Below are positions 8,476-17,608 of a stretch of DNA of 64,000 nucleotides, piece after piece. The stretch spans positions 40,080 through 104,079 of the forward strand of contig JAFDZV010000008.1 of assembly GCA_018266795.1 (NCBI GenBank), given 5' to 3'. Within the stretch, counting starts at the first letter, position 1. Each line of letters begins with the position of its first letter. Source of the stretch: Bacteroidota bacterium. GTDB lineage: Bacteria; Bacteroidota; Ignavibacteria; OLB7. The notes beneath the pieces were generated by a model. That model was not told the origin of the DNA. It did no database searches and worked only from the letters and a program-made list of their open reading frames with translations. The translations under genes were made by a program, and so were the position numbers.

Positions 8476-8901
8476 TCACGGAACGACATTGATCGGCACA
8501 CCAATCTGTACCACCACCGTAATCCCGATCGTATCCTGGTACGGCGACGGCCCGATACCGTAGAGCGTGTTCCCCACCTTGCCATCCTGGCTGCACCACG
8601 AGGCGGCGATCGGCGTCATGGAGGCCTGCGCCAGCGGCGACTGGCCGCACGGCACCAGATAGCCGACGGAGGCGATGGTGACATTGATCGAGGAGGAGGA
8701 GTTGTTCCGGAAGGAGTACGTATTGGAGGTGATGTTGTCCGGACAGTTCGCCACAACCACCGGAGTCTGCATATCGGGAGTGATCGTCACGGACTTCGCC
8801 CCCGTGCCGACGAAGCGGGTATAGATGAAGATCTCGTTCCCCGAGGGAACCGTAACAACGATGGTTGGCGACGTGGCTCCAACGGCGATGCTTTCGTCCA
8901 T
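8476..8901 (-). CDS. Small beta-rich hypothetical protein, about 141 aa
   Basis: Family not recognised. Two ATGs are possible, at 8910 and 8901. AGG ends directly before the first but 9 nt before the second, so the ribosome site favours 8901 (MDESIAVGATS). The protein has no signal peptide. It is rich in V, T, S, N and P with alternating hydrophobic patterns (TIVVTVPSGNEIFIY, SINVTIASVGYLV, IGITVVVQIGV), which suggests a beta sandwich, and it has three cysteines. It is divergent from the TPR/LuxR regulator at 8977 across only 66-75 bp, which suggests that the regulator controls it. The arrangement parallels the 1-138 / 814-1446 pair. Confidence 0.7.
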   Translation of the reverse strand: MDESIAVGATSPTIVVTVPSGNEIFIYTRFVGTGAKSVTITPDMQTPVVVANCPDNITSNTYSFRNNSSSSINVTIASVGYLVPCGQSPLAQASMTPIAASWCSQDGKVGNTLYGIGPSPYQDTIGITVVVQIGVPINVVP

Positions 8902-8976
8902 GGTATTCATCCTGGTTGTTGAAGGAGAGGTTGGATACAGAGGGGCCGTATATTATGCCATTCCATTCAGAGTGCA

Positions 8977-10665
8977 ATGAGGAGAGGTATCAGCACATCG
9001 CAACACGAGGTAGTGGGCGCAATCGAGCAACGGCTGCTGATGGCGCGCGACTCGGCGCGGCGCCTGGAAGCGGTGCGCAGCTCGATTGCGGAGGCCGCTG
9101 CCCACGATCCGGACTATGCTCACGAGCTTGCCTGGAACGGCGTGCGGCTGGCAACGGAGCTGCGCGATGCCCCGGCACTTGCAGAGCTCACACGCTGGCA
9201 GGGGCGATGCGCGCTCGCGTCGGGCCGCCATGCGGACGGGCTACGGCATCTCGGTGAGGCACGTGAGATGTTCGGCGAGCTTGGCAATCATGCCGAGGAG
9301 GTTGCAACCGCCACCATGCTTGGCGACGCGTTCGCCGCGGCCGGTGATCCGCAACAGGCGTTGGAGTGGTATCGGCTGGCACATGCGGCGGCACAGCAGC
9401 ATGGCCTTGCCGGACACGAGAGCGCCGTGCTCGCGGCGCTTGGAGCCATGCGCGCGGACATCGGCGACTTTCCGCTCGCGCTCGATCTGCAACTGGAATC
9501 GCTTGCCATCCGCGAGGGGCTCGGCGATCTGGATGGCATCGGCGCTGCACTGCTTGCGGTAGGAACGTTGTATCGCCGCGTGGGGAATCGCGATGCCGCC
9601 TTCGACTGTCTCAACCGGAGCATCGCGGCATTCCGCGAGAGCGGCAATCGCTATCAGGAGGTGCGTGCGCTCACCGCGCTCGGCGATCTGTACTACGCGG
9701 CCGGCAACCTGGAGACGGCGATGGAGCATGCGCTCCGCTCGATAGCCATCTACGAGGCGCTGGGCGATCCGGAGAATGTGGCGCGCGCGTTGATGGCGAT
9801 CGCCGGCATCCAGAGCGAGCTGCGGCACCACGATATCGCGCTCGGGTTTGCGGTCCGCGCATATGCGTTGCTGGACTCGGGATCGGACGATGCGCTCCGA
9901 GCCCGCGCGCTGCTTGCGATCGGCGGCATCCGTTCACGCCTTGGAGCACACGAGGAGGCACTCTTCGTGTTCGATCAGGCGCTGCGCATCGCGCACGAGC
10001 TGGATCAGCCGCATCTGCAGCACGAGCTGCACCACGCAATTGCCGGCACGTACGAATCGCTTGGCGACCCAACCCGCGCGCTTGTTCACTTCAAACGCTA
10101 CGCACGCCTGCGCGAGGAGATCGCGGGCCAGGAACGGCAGAAGGCGCTGGCGGAGATTCAGGTTCGCTTCGATCTGGAGAAGGCCGAACGCGAGCGCGAA
10201 CTGTATCGCGTGCGGACGGCACAGCTGGAGGCGGAGATGCGGCTGAAGCAGAACGAGCTTACGGCGATGGCGCTGAACCTGGTGCAGAAGAAGGAATTGA
10301 TCGATGAGATGAAGGCGCAGGTAACGGGGCTGCTGGGAGGCGGACAACATGAACGCGCCACGATCAACGAGATGCTTTCGAAGATCGAGAGTGCAAAGCA
10401 TGGTGACCAGGATTGGAAGCGATTCGAGGAGCAGCTTGGCACGCTGCATCACGACTTCGTGCACACGCTTGCGGAACGCTACCCATCGCTCACGCCAACC
10501 GAGATCCGGGTCTGCTCGCTGGTGCGGATCGATCTCTCCACGAAGGATATCGCCAATCTGCTCTACACCTCCATCCGAACCATTCACGCACACAAGTACA
10601 ACATCCGGAAGAAGCTGGAACTGGATACCGGAGCAAACCTGGGAACGTTTCTCGCGGGGCTGTAG
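8977..10665 (+). CDS. TPR-repeat transcriptional regulator with C-terminal LuxR-type HTH, 562 aa
   Basis: About residues 20-385 are a run of TPR repeats (for example ALGDLYYAAGNLETAMEHAL and AIAGTYESLGDPTRALVHFK). A charged coiled coil follows at about 385-440 (RFDLEKAERERELYRVR, AEMRLKQNELTAMALNLV). The last 60 residues carry a GerE/LuxR HTH, with LTPTEIRVCSLV, STKDIANLLYTS and RTIHAHKYNIRKKL. There is no signal peptide, receiver or transmembrane segment, so it is a cytoplasmic one-component-type regulator, probably sensing through the TPR part. The end matches the fragment at 1-138. It starts 66-75 bp from the divergent small-protein gene at 8901, its most likely target. Ligand unknown. Confidence 0.85.
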   Translation: MRRGISTSQHEVVGAIEQRLLMARDSARRLEAVRSSIAEAAAHDPDYAHELAWNGVRLATELRDAPALAELTRWQGRCALASGRHADGLRHLGEAREMFGELGNHAEEVATATMLGDAFAAAGDPQQALEWYRLAHAAAQQHGLAGHESAVLAALGAMRADIGDFPLALDLQLESLAIREGLGDLDGIGAALLAVGTLYRRVGNRDAAFDCLNRSIAAFRESGNRYQEVRALTALGDLYYAAGNLETAMEHALRSIAIYEALGDPENVARALMAIAGIQSELRHHDIALGFAVRAYALLDSGSDDALRARALLAIGGIRSRLGAHEEALFVFDQALRIAHELDQPHLQHELHHAIAGTYESLGDPTRALVHFKRYARLREEIAGQERQKALAEIQVRFDLEKAERERELYRVRTAQLEAEMRLKQNELTAMALNLVQKKELIDEMKAQVTGLLGGGQHERATINEMLSKIESAKHGDQDWKRFEEQLGTLHHDFVHTLAERYPSLTPTEIRVCSLVRIDLSTKDIANLLYTSIRTIHAHKYNIRKKLELDTGANLGTFLAGL

Positions 10666-10785
10666 GGGCCTGTTGAATTACGGCCCTGCCGAAGACTGCT
10701 CGGCAACAGTGGTGATGCCCGGCCGGCAGTGGAGCACCGTGCGGCGGTCTGTGCCGCGCACGGAGCAACAGGATCCACAGGGCGA

Positions 10786-11745
10786 TCACCCGGCGGCTCG
10801 TTGCGAATGAAACGCCGCCAGCAGCGGGTCCAGTATCTCGCGGCCGCGCAACCCATTCCTCCATCGTGACGGTATCGCATCGAGGCCGTCGCGCAGGCCG
10901 GCGATACCGCCGGCAATGCACGCCGTTGTATCCGTATCGTTCCCCAGCGAGACCGCCGCCTTCACCGCCACCTCGTACGGTCCCTGCTCAACGGCCCAAC
11001 GTGCCGAGTGGAGCGCATCGACAACGTAGCCGCTGCCGCTTACCGCACGCTCCTCGTACGGACGAATCGCCTCCTCCAGTTCCTCGAGCGCTTCGTGATC
11101 GTCCGCATGGATCTCCATCAACGTGTCGGCGGCATCCAGCCATGGATCGGCAGCGCCGGCCGCCGTGCGGCGGGCCCACAGCACATAGAGTGCGCAGCAG
11201 AGGCGTGACCGGCGATGCCCGTGCGTAAGACGCGACTGCAGCTCCGCGTCGCGCGCAAGCTCCGCATCGCTTCCCCGGTGCCACAGCGCAAGCGGAAGCA
11301 CGCGCATCAACGAACCGTTCCCGTTGCTCATCTCATCGGTTCTGCCGGCGCGCATGGGGTCGGCACCGGCATCCAGACTCTCGATCGCCTCGGCCGTCGC
11401 GATTCCTACATCGAACACCTGGTTACGCACGGCCATGTATCCGTTGTTCAACCAGCGTGTCATCCGCGACGCAAGATCATCCACGTTCAGTTCGTTGCAC
11501 TCCACGAGCGAGGCCAGCAGACAGAGCGCGAGCGCACCATCGTCTGACCAGGTTCCGATTGGAACGCCGGAGTGCGAACGGAAGAAGCCGGCGGGAGGTG
11601 CAAACTCGATCAGGTGCGGGTGCGGGATCCTCCCGGGCGGATGAAATTCGTACGGAACACCGAGAGCGTCCCCCACAAGGAGCCCGATGATCGCTCCGTC
11701 GATCTGTTCGGTTGTAAGCATGGCGTCGTATGATTGATTGTCCAT
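10786..11745 (-). CDS. ADP-ribosylglycohydrolase family protein, 319 aa
   Basis: The family signature is clear: GLLVGDALG near the N-terminus, a metal-binding loop seen as GTWSDDGAL (the family usually has a T/S-D-D), NGNGSLMRVLPLA, THGHRRSRL, and the C-terminal metal site SLGNDTDTTACIAGGIAG. ARH/DraG enzymes use two Mg ions to remove ADP-ribose from proteins or nucleic acids, or to hydrolyse related substrates. The acceptor cannot be read from sequence. ATG at 11745 is chosen because the longer frame runs through the terminator hairpin at 11820-11841. It follows the nuo genes but is separated from them by that terminator, so it is probably its own unit. No ADP-ribosyltransferase partner is seen nearby. 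Confidence 0.9.
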   Translation of the reverse strand: MDNQSYDAMLTTEQIDGAIIGLLVGDALGVPYEFHPPGRIPHPHLIEFAPPAGFFRSHSGVPIGTWSDDGALALCLLASLVECNELNVDDLASRMTRWLNNGYMAVRNQVFDVGIATAEAIESLDAGADPMRAGRTDEMSNGNGSLMRVLPLALWHRGSDAELARDAELQSRLTHGHRRSRLCCALYVLWARRTAAGAADPWLDAADTLMEIHADDHEALEELEEAIRPYEERAVSGSGYVVDALHSARWAVEQGPYEVAVKAAVSLGNDTDTTACIAGGIAGLRDGLDAIPSRWRNGLRGREILDPLLAAFHSQRAAG

Positions 11746-11819
11746 AGCCTCGAAGGTGCAGGAGGCACCGCACGCATCATCACCCGATCGGGCCGCAACC
11801 ATATCACCCAGAACAACGA

Positions 11820-11841
11820 AGGCTCCGAACATTCGGAGCCT
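11820..11841 (-). terminator. Intrinsic terminator after nuoI
   Basis: A 9-bp stem (AGGCTCCGA / TCGGAGCCT) with a 4-nt loop, about 107 bp past the nuoI stop. Read on -, it is followed by TTCGTTGTTCT, a moderately T-rich tail. It marks the end of the nuoGHI transcript. Confidence 0.6.
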
Positions 11842-11947
11842 CGAGGTGCCGGGGGCGTGCCCCGTTGCATCGTTCCATGCATGCACCGGCCAATGCGCTG
11901 AACAACGTCATCCTCATGGTTGTTCAACCGCCACCGGAAGCAGGCGG

Positions 11948-12454
11948 TTATCCCTTGTACAGCCGCAGGTATTCCAGACGGTCCTGCAGCTTCGCAACCG
12001 GAACAAGCAGCCGGTCCTTGCCGAAGATTGCATCCTCCGGTCGCCGGAAGGTGAGCTCGTAGTCCTTGGACATCACGATCGCCTCCTCGGGGCATGCCTC
12101 CTCGCAGAAGCCGCAGAAGATGCAGCGGAGCATGTTGATTTCGAAGAGCGATGGAAAGCGCTCCTTCTCCTGCGGAGTCTCGGCGGCCTGCACCTCGATG
12201 GCGATGGCGGGGCAGACGCGCGAGCAGAGGCCGCACGCAACGCACCGCTCGCCATAGTCCTCCTGCACCAGCACCGGACGGCCGCGATAGCTTGCGGCAG
12301 GCTCGTAGCGTTCCTCGGGGTATTCACGGGTGAACTTCGGCTGAAACATCTGCTTCAGCGTAAGGCCCATGCCCTTGGCGATCTCCGGGAGGTAGAGCTT
12401 CTCCCAGAATGTCATCCTCTTCGTGGAGGAGGCGATTACGGTTTTGGTAGCCAT
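11948..12454 (-). CDS. nuoI: NADH-quinone oxidoreductase subunit I (two 4Fe-4S clusters)
   Basis: 168 aa, the normal NuoI length. The two ferredoxin-type motifs are complete: [12 protein letters not shown] and [12 protein letters not shown], binding clusters N6a and N6b that carry electrons from NuoG toward NuoB in the peripheral arm of complex I. The N-terminus has the amphipathic helix that lies on the membrane ([22 protein letters not shown]). It is the last gene of nuoG-nuoH-nuoI here, followed by a terminator, so nuoJ-N are not in this operon, unlike the usual order. Confidence 0.95.
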   Translation of the reverse strand: MATKTVIASSTKRMTFWEKLYLPEIAKGMGLTLKQMFQPKFTREYPEERYEPAASYRGRPVLVQEDYGERCVACGLCSRVCPAIAIEVQAAETPQEKERFPSLFEINMLRCIFCGFCEEACPEEAIVMSKDYELTFRRPEDAIFGKDRLLVPVAKLQDRLEYLRLYKG

Positions 12455-12545
12455 ATATCGAGCAAAAACGTTGTTCCAGGAATTGGTTCCGCGCCGTTGG
12501 CGCGCCTGCTTCCAGTCCCATCAAATCCGGAATGCGCGTCAGAGC

Positions 12546-12579
12546 CTGCAGGCCCTGCAGCGCCGGATGTCAGGAACTC
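12546..12579 (+). repeat. Dispersed palindromic motif, copy B
   Basis: CTGCAG, 4 nt, TGCAGCGCC, 4 nt, GTCAGGAACTC; matches 1513-1546 with identical spacing. Here the last block overlaps the final codons and stop of nuoH on -, and the palindrome lies in the nuoH-nuoI gap, where it may form an intercistronic hairpin. Confidence 0.4.
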
Positions 12580-13631
12580 TTCATCGCCGCAAGCACGATG
12601 GCCGTGATCACGGTGTTCAGCAGCGCAAGCGGGAACATCACCCGCCAGCCGAGGTTCATGAGCTGGTCGTAGCGGAAGCGCGGAATCGACCAGCGTACCC
12701 AGACGAAGAAGAAGATCCAGAAGAGCGCCTTCACGAAGAGCGCTCCGAACTGTGCCAGCGCAAGCAGACCGGTGTGGTCCTTGAAGAACGGAAGATCCTC
12801 CACCCACGGCAGATGATACCCACCGAAGAAGAGCGTGGTCATCAACGCCGACATCAGGATAACGTTGCCGTATTCGGCGAGGAAGAAGAGGCCGAACTTC
12901 AATCCGGTGTACTCCGTATGAAAGCCGCCAACCAGTTCCGGCTCCGCCTCCGCAAGATCGAACGGCGCGCGATTCGTTTCGGCGAACGCAGCAACAAGGA
13001 ATATCAGAAACCCAACCGGCTGCACGAAAATATTCCACTTCGGGAGCCAGCCGAACCAGTAGCCTCCTTGCTGCGCAACGATGGTGGTGATATTCACCGA
13101 ACCCATCACCAGCATCATGCCGATCAGCGAGAGCCCCATCGAGAGCTCGTAGCTGATCATCTGTGCGGAGGAGCGGAGGCCACCCAGCAGCGAGTACTTG
13201 TTGTTGGAGGCCCAGCCGGCGAGCGTGATGCCGTAGACGCCGAGCGAGGAGAGGGCAAGCAGAAGCAGGATGCCGATGTTGAGATTGGGAGCGATCGTGG
13301 GCTGAATCTCGACCCCGAACACCGTGAACGGAGAGCAGAACGGAATCACCGCCCAGACGGAGATCGCAATGGCAATGGATATCACCGGCGCGAGGAAGTG
13401 GAAGAACTTGTTCGCATGCCCCGGAACGATATCCTCCTTCAACACCAGCTTCAACACATCGGCGAACGACTGCAGCGAGCCGCGCCATCCCACACGGTTC
13501 GGGCCCACACGGTCCTGGATCCATGCGGAGACTTTCCGCTCCAGAAGCACCACATACGCCGCTCCGATCAGGAAGATGTGGAGAACGATGAGAATCTTGA
13601 CGACGAGGACGATAACGTCTATCAATTCCAT
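12570..13631 (-). CDS. nuoH: NADH-quinone oxidoreductase subunit H
   Basis: 353 aa, about eight transmembrane helices. Family motifs include the N-terminal RKVSAWIQDRVGPNRVGW, FAETNRAPFDLAEAEPELVGG and FHTEYTGLKFGLFF, which form the quinone-site loops at the junction of the peripheral and membrane arms, and the C-terminal WVRWSIPRFRYDQLMNLGW. The gene lies between nuoG and nuoI in the common G-H-I order with about 115-135-bp gaps, which is loose for a nuo operon. No defect is seen. Confidence 0.95.
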   Translation of the reverse strand: MELIDVIVLVVKILIVLHIFLIGAAYVVLLERKVSAWIQDRVGPNRVGWRGSLQSFADVLKLVLKEDIVPGHANKFFHFLAPVISIAIAISVWAVIPFCSPFTVFGVEIQPTIAPNLNIGILLLLALSSLGVYGITLAGWASNNKYSLLGGLRSSAQMISYELSMGLSLIGMMLVMGSVNITTIVAQQGGYWFGWLPKWNIFVQPVGFLIFLVAAFAETNRAPFDLAEAEPELVGGFHTEYTGLKFGLFFLAEYGNVILMSALMTTLFFGGYHLPWVEDLPFFKDHTGLLALAQFGALFVKALFWIFFFVWVRWSIPRFRYDQLMNLGWRVMFPLALLNTVITAIVLAAMKSS

Positions 13632-13766
13632 GGTTGAACGTCGGTTGTAGGTTTCGGGCTCGATATCCGTCAGCTATCGAGAAGAGCGCATCATCGGGCG
13701 CGGCGGGCATGCAGGCAACGCCGCACCCGGGCTGCAAAAGCGGCCGGGCGAAGCAGGTGCCGGGTG

Positions 13767-15497
13767 CTACACCTCGTGCTCCGCAAGGGTCTGCGGACGC
13801 AGGTCGTGCGCAACGTAGGTAAAGCCGTGAGGCGTGGGGCGATCGCCCCTGCCAAGCTCGACGCCGCGATACGTGTCCAGCATCTCGTAGGTCATGGAGC
13901 GGAACGGCGCAATCTTCCTTGCCATCTCCTCGAACAGATCCTCGCTCCATCCATAGCCCCAGTTGAAGCCGGAGACCTTCGCCAGGCTTTGTACGATCTG
14001 CCATGCCGGGCGTGCATCGCGCCGCCGGCCATGTGTCCAGCGATCGTTCTCAGCGCCGAACCTGTCCAGCCGCGACATCCGCATTCCCATGATCCGCTCG
14101 TTCTCGCGCGTGACCACGGCGGGAATGAAGTGCTGCACCATCCCGTTCACGTTCACGAACGTTCCCTCCTTCTCGGCATACGTGGAGGCGGGGAAGATCA
14201 CATGCGCTGCCTCGGCCGCGGGCGTCATGTTCCATGCGTGCACAACCAGGAGATCGAGCTTCGCAAATGCGGCAGCAAGCTCGTCGTTCACCGGAAGTGT
14301 GTGATCCAGAAGGTAGAGCGCCTTGATCCGCCCGTGAATCACACCGGCAATGATTGCATCGAGCGCCAGACCTGATTTGTCCGGGGCAACGCCCACTTCG
14401 CGGGCGCCGCGCGTGTTCGGCGTACGATCGGCAACGCGCAGACGGTTGTCTGCGAAGGAGGGATCGCTGTGCGGCACGAGATCGATGTTCGGCGTCCCCA
14501 CAACTTCGCGGGCAAACTTCGCGAGAGCGTAGTTCTCCTCGCACGTGGCGTAGGCCGAGCCGACGAATGCAATCTCCGCCGGCCTCAACGTGCGAAGCTT
14601 CGCGGTAACACGCTGGTATGCCTCATCCCACGAGGACTCCGCGAAGCGTTCCGCCTCACGCACCATCGGAGCGGCGACGCGATCCTCGTTCACATACTTG
14701 AATTCGCCAAGACGCCCCGGATCGCACATCCAGTATTCGTTCACCTTCATGTTGGTGCGCGGCTCCAGACGAAGGATCTCGTTATTGCGCACGCCAACCT
14801 GAATATTGCAGCCCCGCGCGCAGCCCGGGCAGATGCTGTCGTTGAAGGACATGTCCCACACGCGGGCCTTGAACCGGAAGTCGCGCGATGTAAGCGCGCC
14901 CACCGGGCAGATATCCACGACATTCATCGCGTAGGGGTTGTCCAGCTGCGTGCCGGGGAAGGTGTCGATGGTGACGTGATCGCCGCGATTGACGAACGTA
15001 AGCACCGGCTGCTCGCCGATCTCGTCGGCAAACCGGATGCAGCGGGAACAGGAGATGCAGCGTTCGCCGTCGAACATCACCTCCGGACCGAGCGGCACGC
15101 GCTTGTCCTTGTGCTCCTTCATCTCGCTGAAGCGGCTGGCCGTGCGGCCGTGTTCGAATGCATAGTCCTGCAGCTTGCACTGCCCGGCCTCGTCGCAGAT
15201 GGGGCAATCGAGCGGGTGGTTGATCAGGAGGAACTCCATGATCGCCTCGCGGGCCTTCACCACGCGCTCGTTGTTGGTGTGAACCACCTGGCCGTCAGCC
15301 ACAACGGTGGAGCATGCAATCGCCAGCTTCGGCGTCTTCTCCAACTCCACCAGGCACATGCGGCAGTTGCCGGAAACCGAGAGCGCGGGATGCCAGCAGA
15401 AGTGGGGAACATCGATGCCATTCTCCAGCGCTGCCTCGATGATCATCTTTCCGGAGGCGCACTCGATCACTTTGCCATCGATCGTGATTGTCGGCAT
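13767..15497 (-). CDS. nuoG: NADH-quinone oxidoreductase subunit G, short form
   Basis: 576 aa, clearly shorter than E. coli NuoG (about 900) or Thermus Nqo3 (about 780). The N-terminus has the 2Fe-2S ferredoxin cysteines (FCWHPALSVSGNCRMC and the later C at ACSTVV), the cluster region CPICDEAGQCKLQDYAFEHG, and 4Fe-4S motifs around CISCSRCIRFADE and CPVGAL. A third set, CPGCARGCNIQVG, begins the molybdopterin-oxidoreductase-like domain, which runs on with HVIFPASTYAEKEGTFVNVNG but ends early. It relays electrons from NuoF to NuoI. First gene of the GHI set. The shortened C-terminal domain seems native, since the frame is open and ends cleanly. Confidence 0.92.
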   Translation of the reverse strand: MPTITIDGKVIECASGKMIIEAALENGIDVPHFCWHPALSVSGNCRMCLVELEKTPKLAIACSTVVADGQVVHTNNERVVKAREAIMEFLLINHPLDCPICDEAGQCKLQDYAFEHGRTASRFSEMKEHKDKRVPLGPEVMFDGERCISCSRCIRFADEIGEQPVLTFVNRGDHVTIDTFPGTQLDNPYAMNVVDICPVGALTSRDFRFKARVWDMSFNDSICPGCARGCNIQVGVRNNEILRLEPRTNMKVNEYWMCDPGRLGEFKYVNEDRVAAPMVREAERFAESSWDEAYQRVTAKLRTLRPAEIAFVGSAYATCEENYALAKFAREVVGTPNIDLVPHSDPSFADNRLRVADRTPNTRGAREVGVAPDKSGLALDAIIAGVIHGRIKALYLLDHTLPVNDELAAAFAKLDLLVVHAWNMTPAAEAAHVIFPASTYAEKEGTFVNVNGMVQHFIPAVVTRENERIMGMRMSRLDRFGAENDRWTHGRRRDARPAWQIVQSLAKVSGFNWGYGWSEDLFEEMARKIAPFRSMTYEMLDTYRGVELGRGDRPTPHGFTYVAHDLRPQTLAEHEV

Positions 15498-15715
15498 AAA
15501 TGTATTCGGCTACGAATGACGAAGTCGTGTTGCTGATTGGCCCAGGCACGAAAATGCGCGTGAGCGCGGGCTGATGTGGGAAAGCCACAAGAATAGCACC
15601 GCCGCCGCGAGAAATCCTACTCTCCCAACCAATCGGATGCAGGACCGTAAAAGTACGACGAAGCGGGAGATTTCAGAAGCGCCCGTGGATGCGAATGATG
15701 CTGTTCCACACTCCG

Positions 15716-16663
15716 CTACCGCATGCGCTTGTAGAGCCACCACCCGTTGTCCACCGGCTTGAGCATGATGAAGCCATCAGGAGAGAGCTCGGGAAGCTTC
15801 GTTGGATCCGGCGCGTTCAGGAAGCCGAACGTCTGTTTCTCCAGAGTTCCCATCACCAGATATACCAGGTCCGGATTGCGCAAGTCCCGTTCGATGCTCA
15901 CCGGCCCCAGCTGCCGTTCCAGTCCCTGCAGAAGCTTCCGGTCCAGAGTGTAGAAGATCAACTGGCTCGGCTCGATGTCATCATCCAGCTCGCGATATTC
16001 CTCCAGCTTTCCGAAGTCCACCTCGTTCAGCGCAATGCTGCTCCAGCGGTTGCCGCGCCGAAGCAGATCAACCAGACGGGACGCATCGGCCCGCCCCTGG
16101 CGGAAGAGACTGCGAAGGCTGTCGTCGGAGCAGAGCGTATGGGCCAGCTCCGAGCGAAGGGTACGATAGGCATACGTCGCCGTGTCCAGCGTCCTGAGCG
16201 ATAGCTTTATCTGCGCCCGCTGCATCGGGTTTGGAAAACGGCGCAGCGCCTCGATCCTCCAGAGCGAATCGCCGCGACAGAAGATCGACCAGTTCTCGCG
16301 TTCGCCGTTGATCTCGACGGTAACATAGGCCAGGACCCGGCGCGTGCCGTCAGGCAGGGGTCTGATATTCGGAATGGAGTCGATCCGGAGCCGCGTGCCG
16401 GCAGGCACCAATCCCTTGAAGCCCTTGGGATCGGTGTGCGCCATCTCCCCAACCAGGCGGTTGCGGAACGCGGTGCGGTTCACGGAATCGAGATGGGAGG
16501 CGGTCTCCGTCAGGAAAGCAAACACCAGGCCACGCGGCGTCGCCGAAGGCGGAAGGTCCTGCGCCGCAAGCGGGCACGCAAATGTAGCCAGCACCATCAT
16601 CAGGAGTGCGGCATGCCGGGAACAGGTGCGGGCGACGGCCCGCGCTGCGGGGAACTGCTTCAT
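15716..16663 (-). CDS. Hypothetical exported protein, 315 aa
   Basis: Not assigned to a family. ATG at 16663 has AGG 7 nt upstream and gives a typical Sec signal peptide: a basic start (MKQFPAARAVARTCSRH), the hydrophobic core ALLMMVLATFA, and a likely cleavage after LAAQ. The longer frame adds 24 residues before the signal and is less likely. The mature part has no further membrane segment and is charged, mixed alpha/beta, with a SIFCRGDSLWRIEALRRF strand-turn motif that recalls nuclear-transport-factor-2-like domains; this is only a resemblance. Probably periplasmic. It lies upstream of nuoG on the same strand, with a gap of about 218 bp. Confidence 0.65.
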   Translation of the reverse strand: MKQFPAARAVARTCSRHAALLMMVLATFACPLAAQDLPPSATPRGLVFAFLTETASHLDSVNRTAFRNRLVGEMAHTDPKGFKGLVPAGTRLRIDSIPNIRPLPDGTRRVLAYVTVEINGERENWSIFCRGDSLWRIEALRRFPNPMQRAQIKLSLRTLDTATYAYRTLRSELAHTLCSDDSLRSLFRQGRADASRLVDLLRRGNRWSSIALNEVDFGKLEEYRELDDDIEPSQLIFYTLDRKLLQGLERQLGPVSIERDLRNPDLVYLVMGTLEKQTFGFLNAPDPTKLPELSPDGFIMLKPVDNGWWLYKRMR

Positions 16664-16749
16664 CACGGCGCCTAATCTACAAGCGGCGGGCAAATGTTCG
16701 GAGTGAAAGTGCACGAACGAATTCATCCGGACCATCTATATTCGCTGTG

Positions 16750-17256
16750 ATGAATCAGTTGACACAGTTCCGTTCCCCGTTCGATTATCTCCGCAACGTT
16801 GCCGGAGCATGCATTCTCTCGGCACTCGCAACCGCAGCGGCGGCAGTCGTGGCAATCATCCCGTCGATTTCAGGAAGCGATGGAATGATTCAATCCCTCA
16901 TCTCGATTTTCATCCTGGTCTTTGCAGTCGCCATACCGGCCTCGCTCCAGGCCTCGCTGGCAACGGTGACCGCAGTGGCAACGATGCGCCGCAGGAACGC
17001 GGCGTTCCTTGCACGCCCTCTCGGCTCGTGGTTGTTCCTGGTGGGAGTGGCCTCCGCAGTCTCCATCCTGGTGAGTCTCCTGATCGCCTGGCTCATCGGC
17101 ATGCCGATATTCAATCGCTCCGCCAATGCGCTCGATCTCACTGCCGTCATCGTGCTGTGCGAAGCCGTGGGAGGCATTGTGCTGGGAACGCGTCTGGCAC
17201 GGAAGCTGGGTCTGGGATCCGCAATACGGCGCTCTTCCGGGGGCGCCGGAGCCTGA
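16750..17256 (+). CDS. Hypothetical membrane protein, 168 aa, four TM segments
   Basis: Not assigned to a family. The start MNQLTQFRSPFDYLRN is followed by four hydrophobic stretches: ILSALATAAAAVVAIIP, LISIFILVFAVAIPASLQA, WLFLVGVASAVSILVSLLIAW and DLTAVIVLCEAVGGIVLG. These are separated by short loops with the positively charged MRRRNAAF segment, and a short basic tail follows. It is divergent from the exported-protein gene at 16663, with 86 bp between them. Inner-membrane location is inferred. No partner is evident. Confidence 0.6.
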   Translation: MNQLTQFRSPFDYLRNVAGACILSALATAAAAVVAIIPSISGSDGMIQSLISIFILVFAVAIPASLQASLATVTAVATMRRRNAAFLARPLGSWLFLVGVASAVSILVSLLIAWLIGMPIFNRSANALDLTAVIVLCEAVGGIVLGTRLARKLGLGSAIRRSSGGAGA

Positions 17257-17608
17257 GAATATGCGGCTCGCCCTGAAGGTCCGGGCGAACGCCTCCACGG
17301 AGGTGTAACGTTGGCCGGGCGATGCGTGTTGAGATAGAATAGAGAAAGATGAACAACATCCTCTGCTGCATGGCCCGCACGCACGGCACGGCCGCTCAGT
17401 AGATCCGGGTATCGCCGGCACGCCGGAACCACCCTGATGTTTTCTTCTTGTTACAACGTCGTACAGGTTTCCGGCTCGATCTTACATACACGATTCCAGG
17501 ATGTCCTTCCTGGAACGCAGTCTGGATGACATCACCCCTGCCCCTCGATCATTCCAACTGGCACACGTCTACGTTGTTGAGCGGTCCATTTCAACAAAAC
17601 GAACAGCC

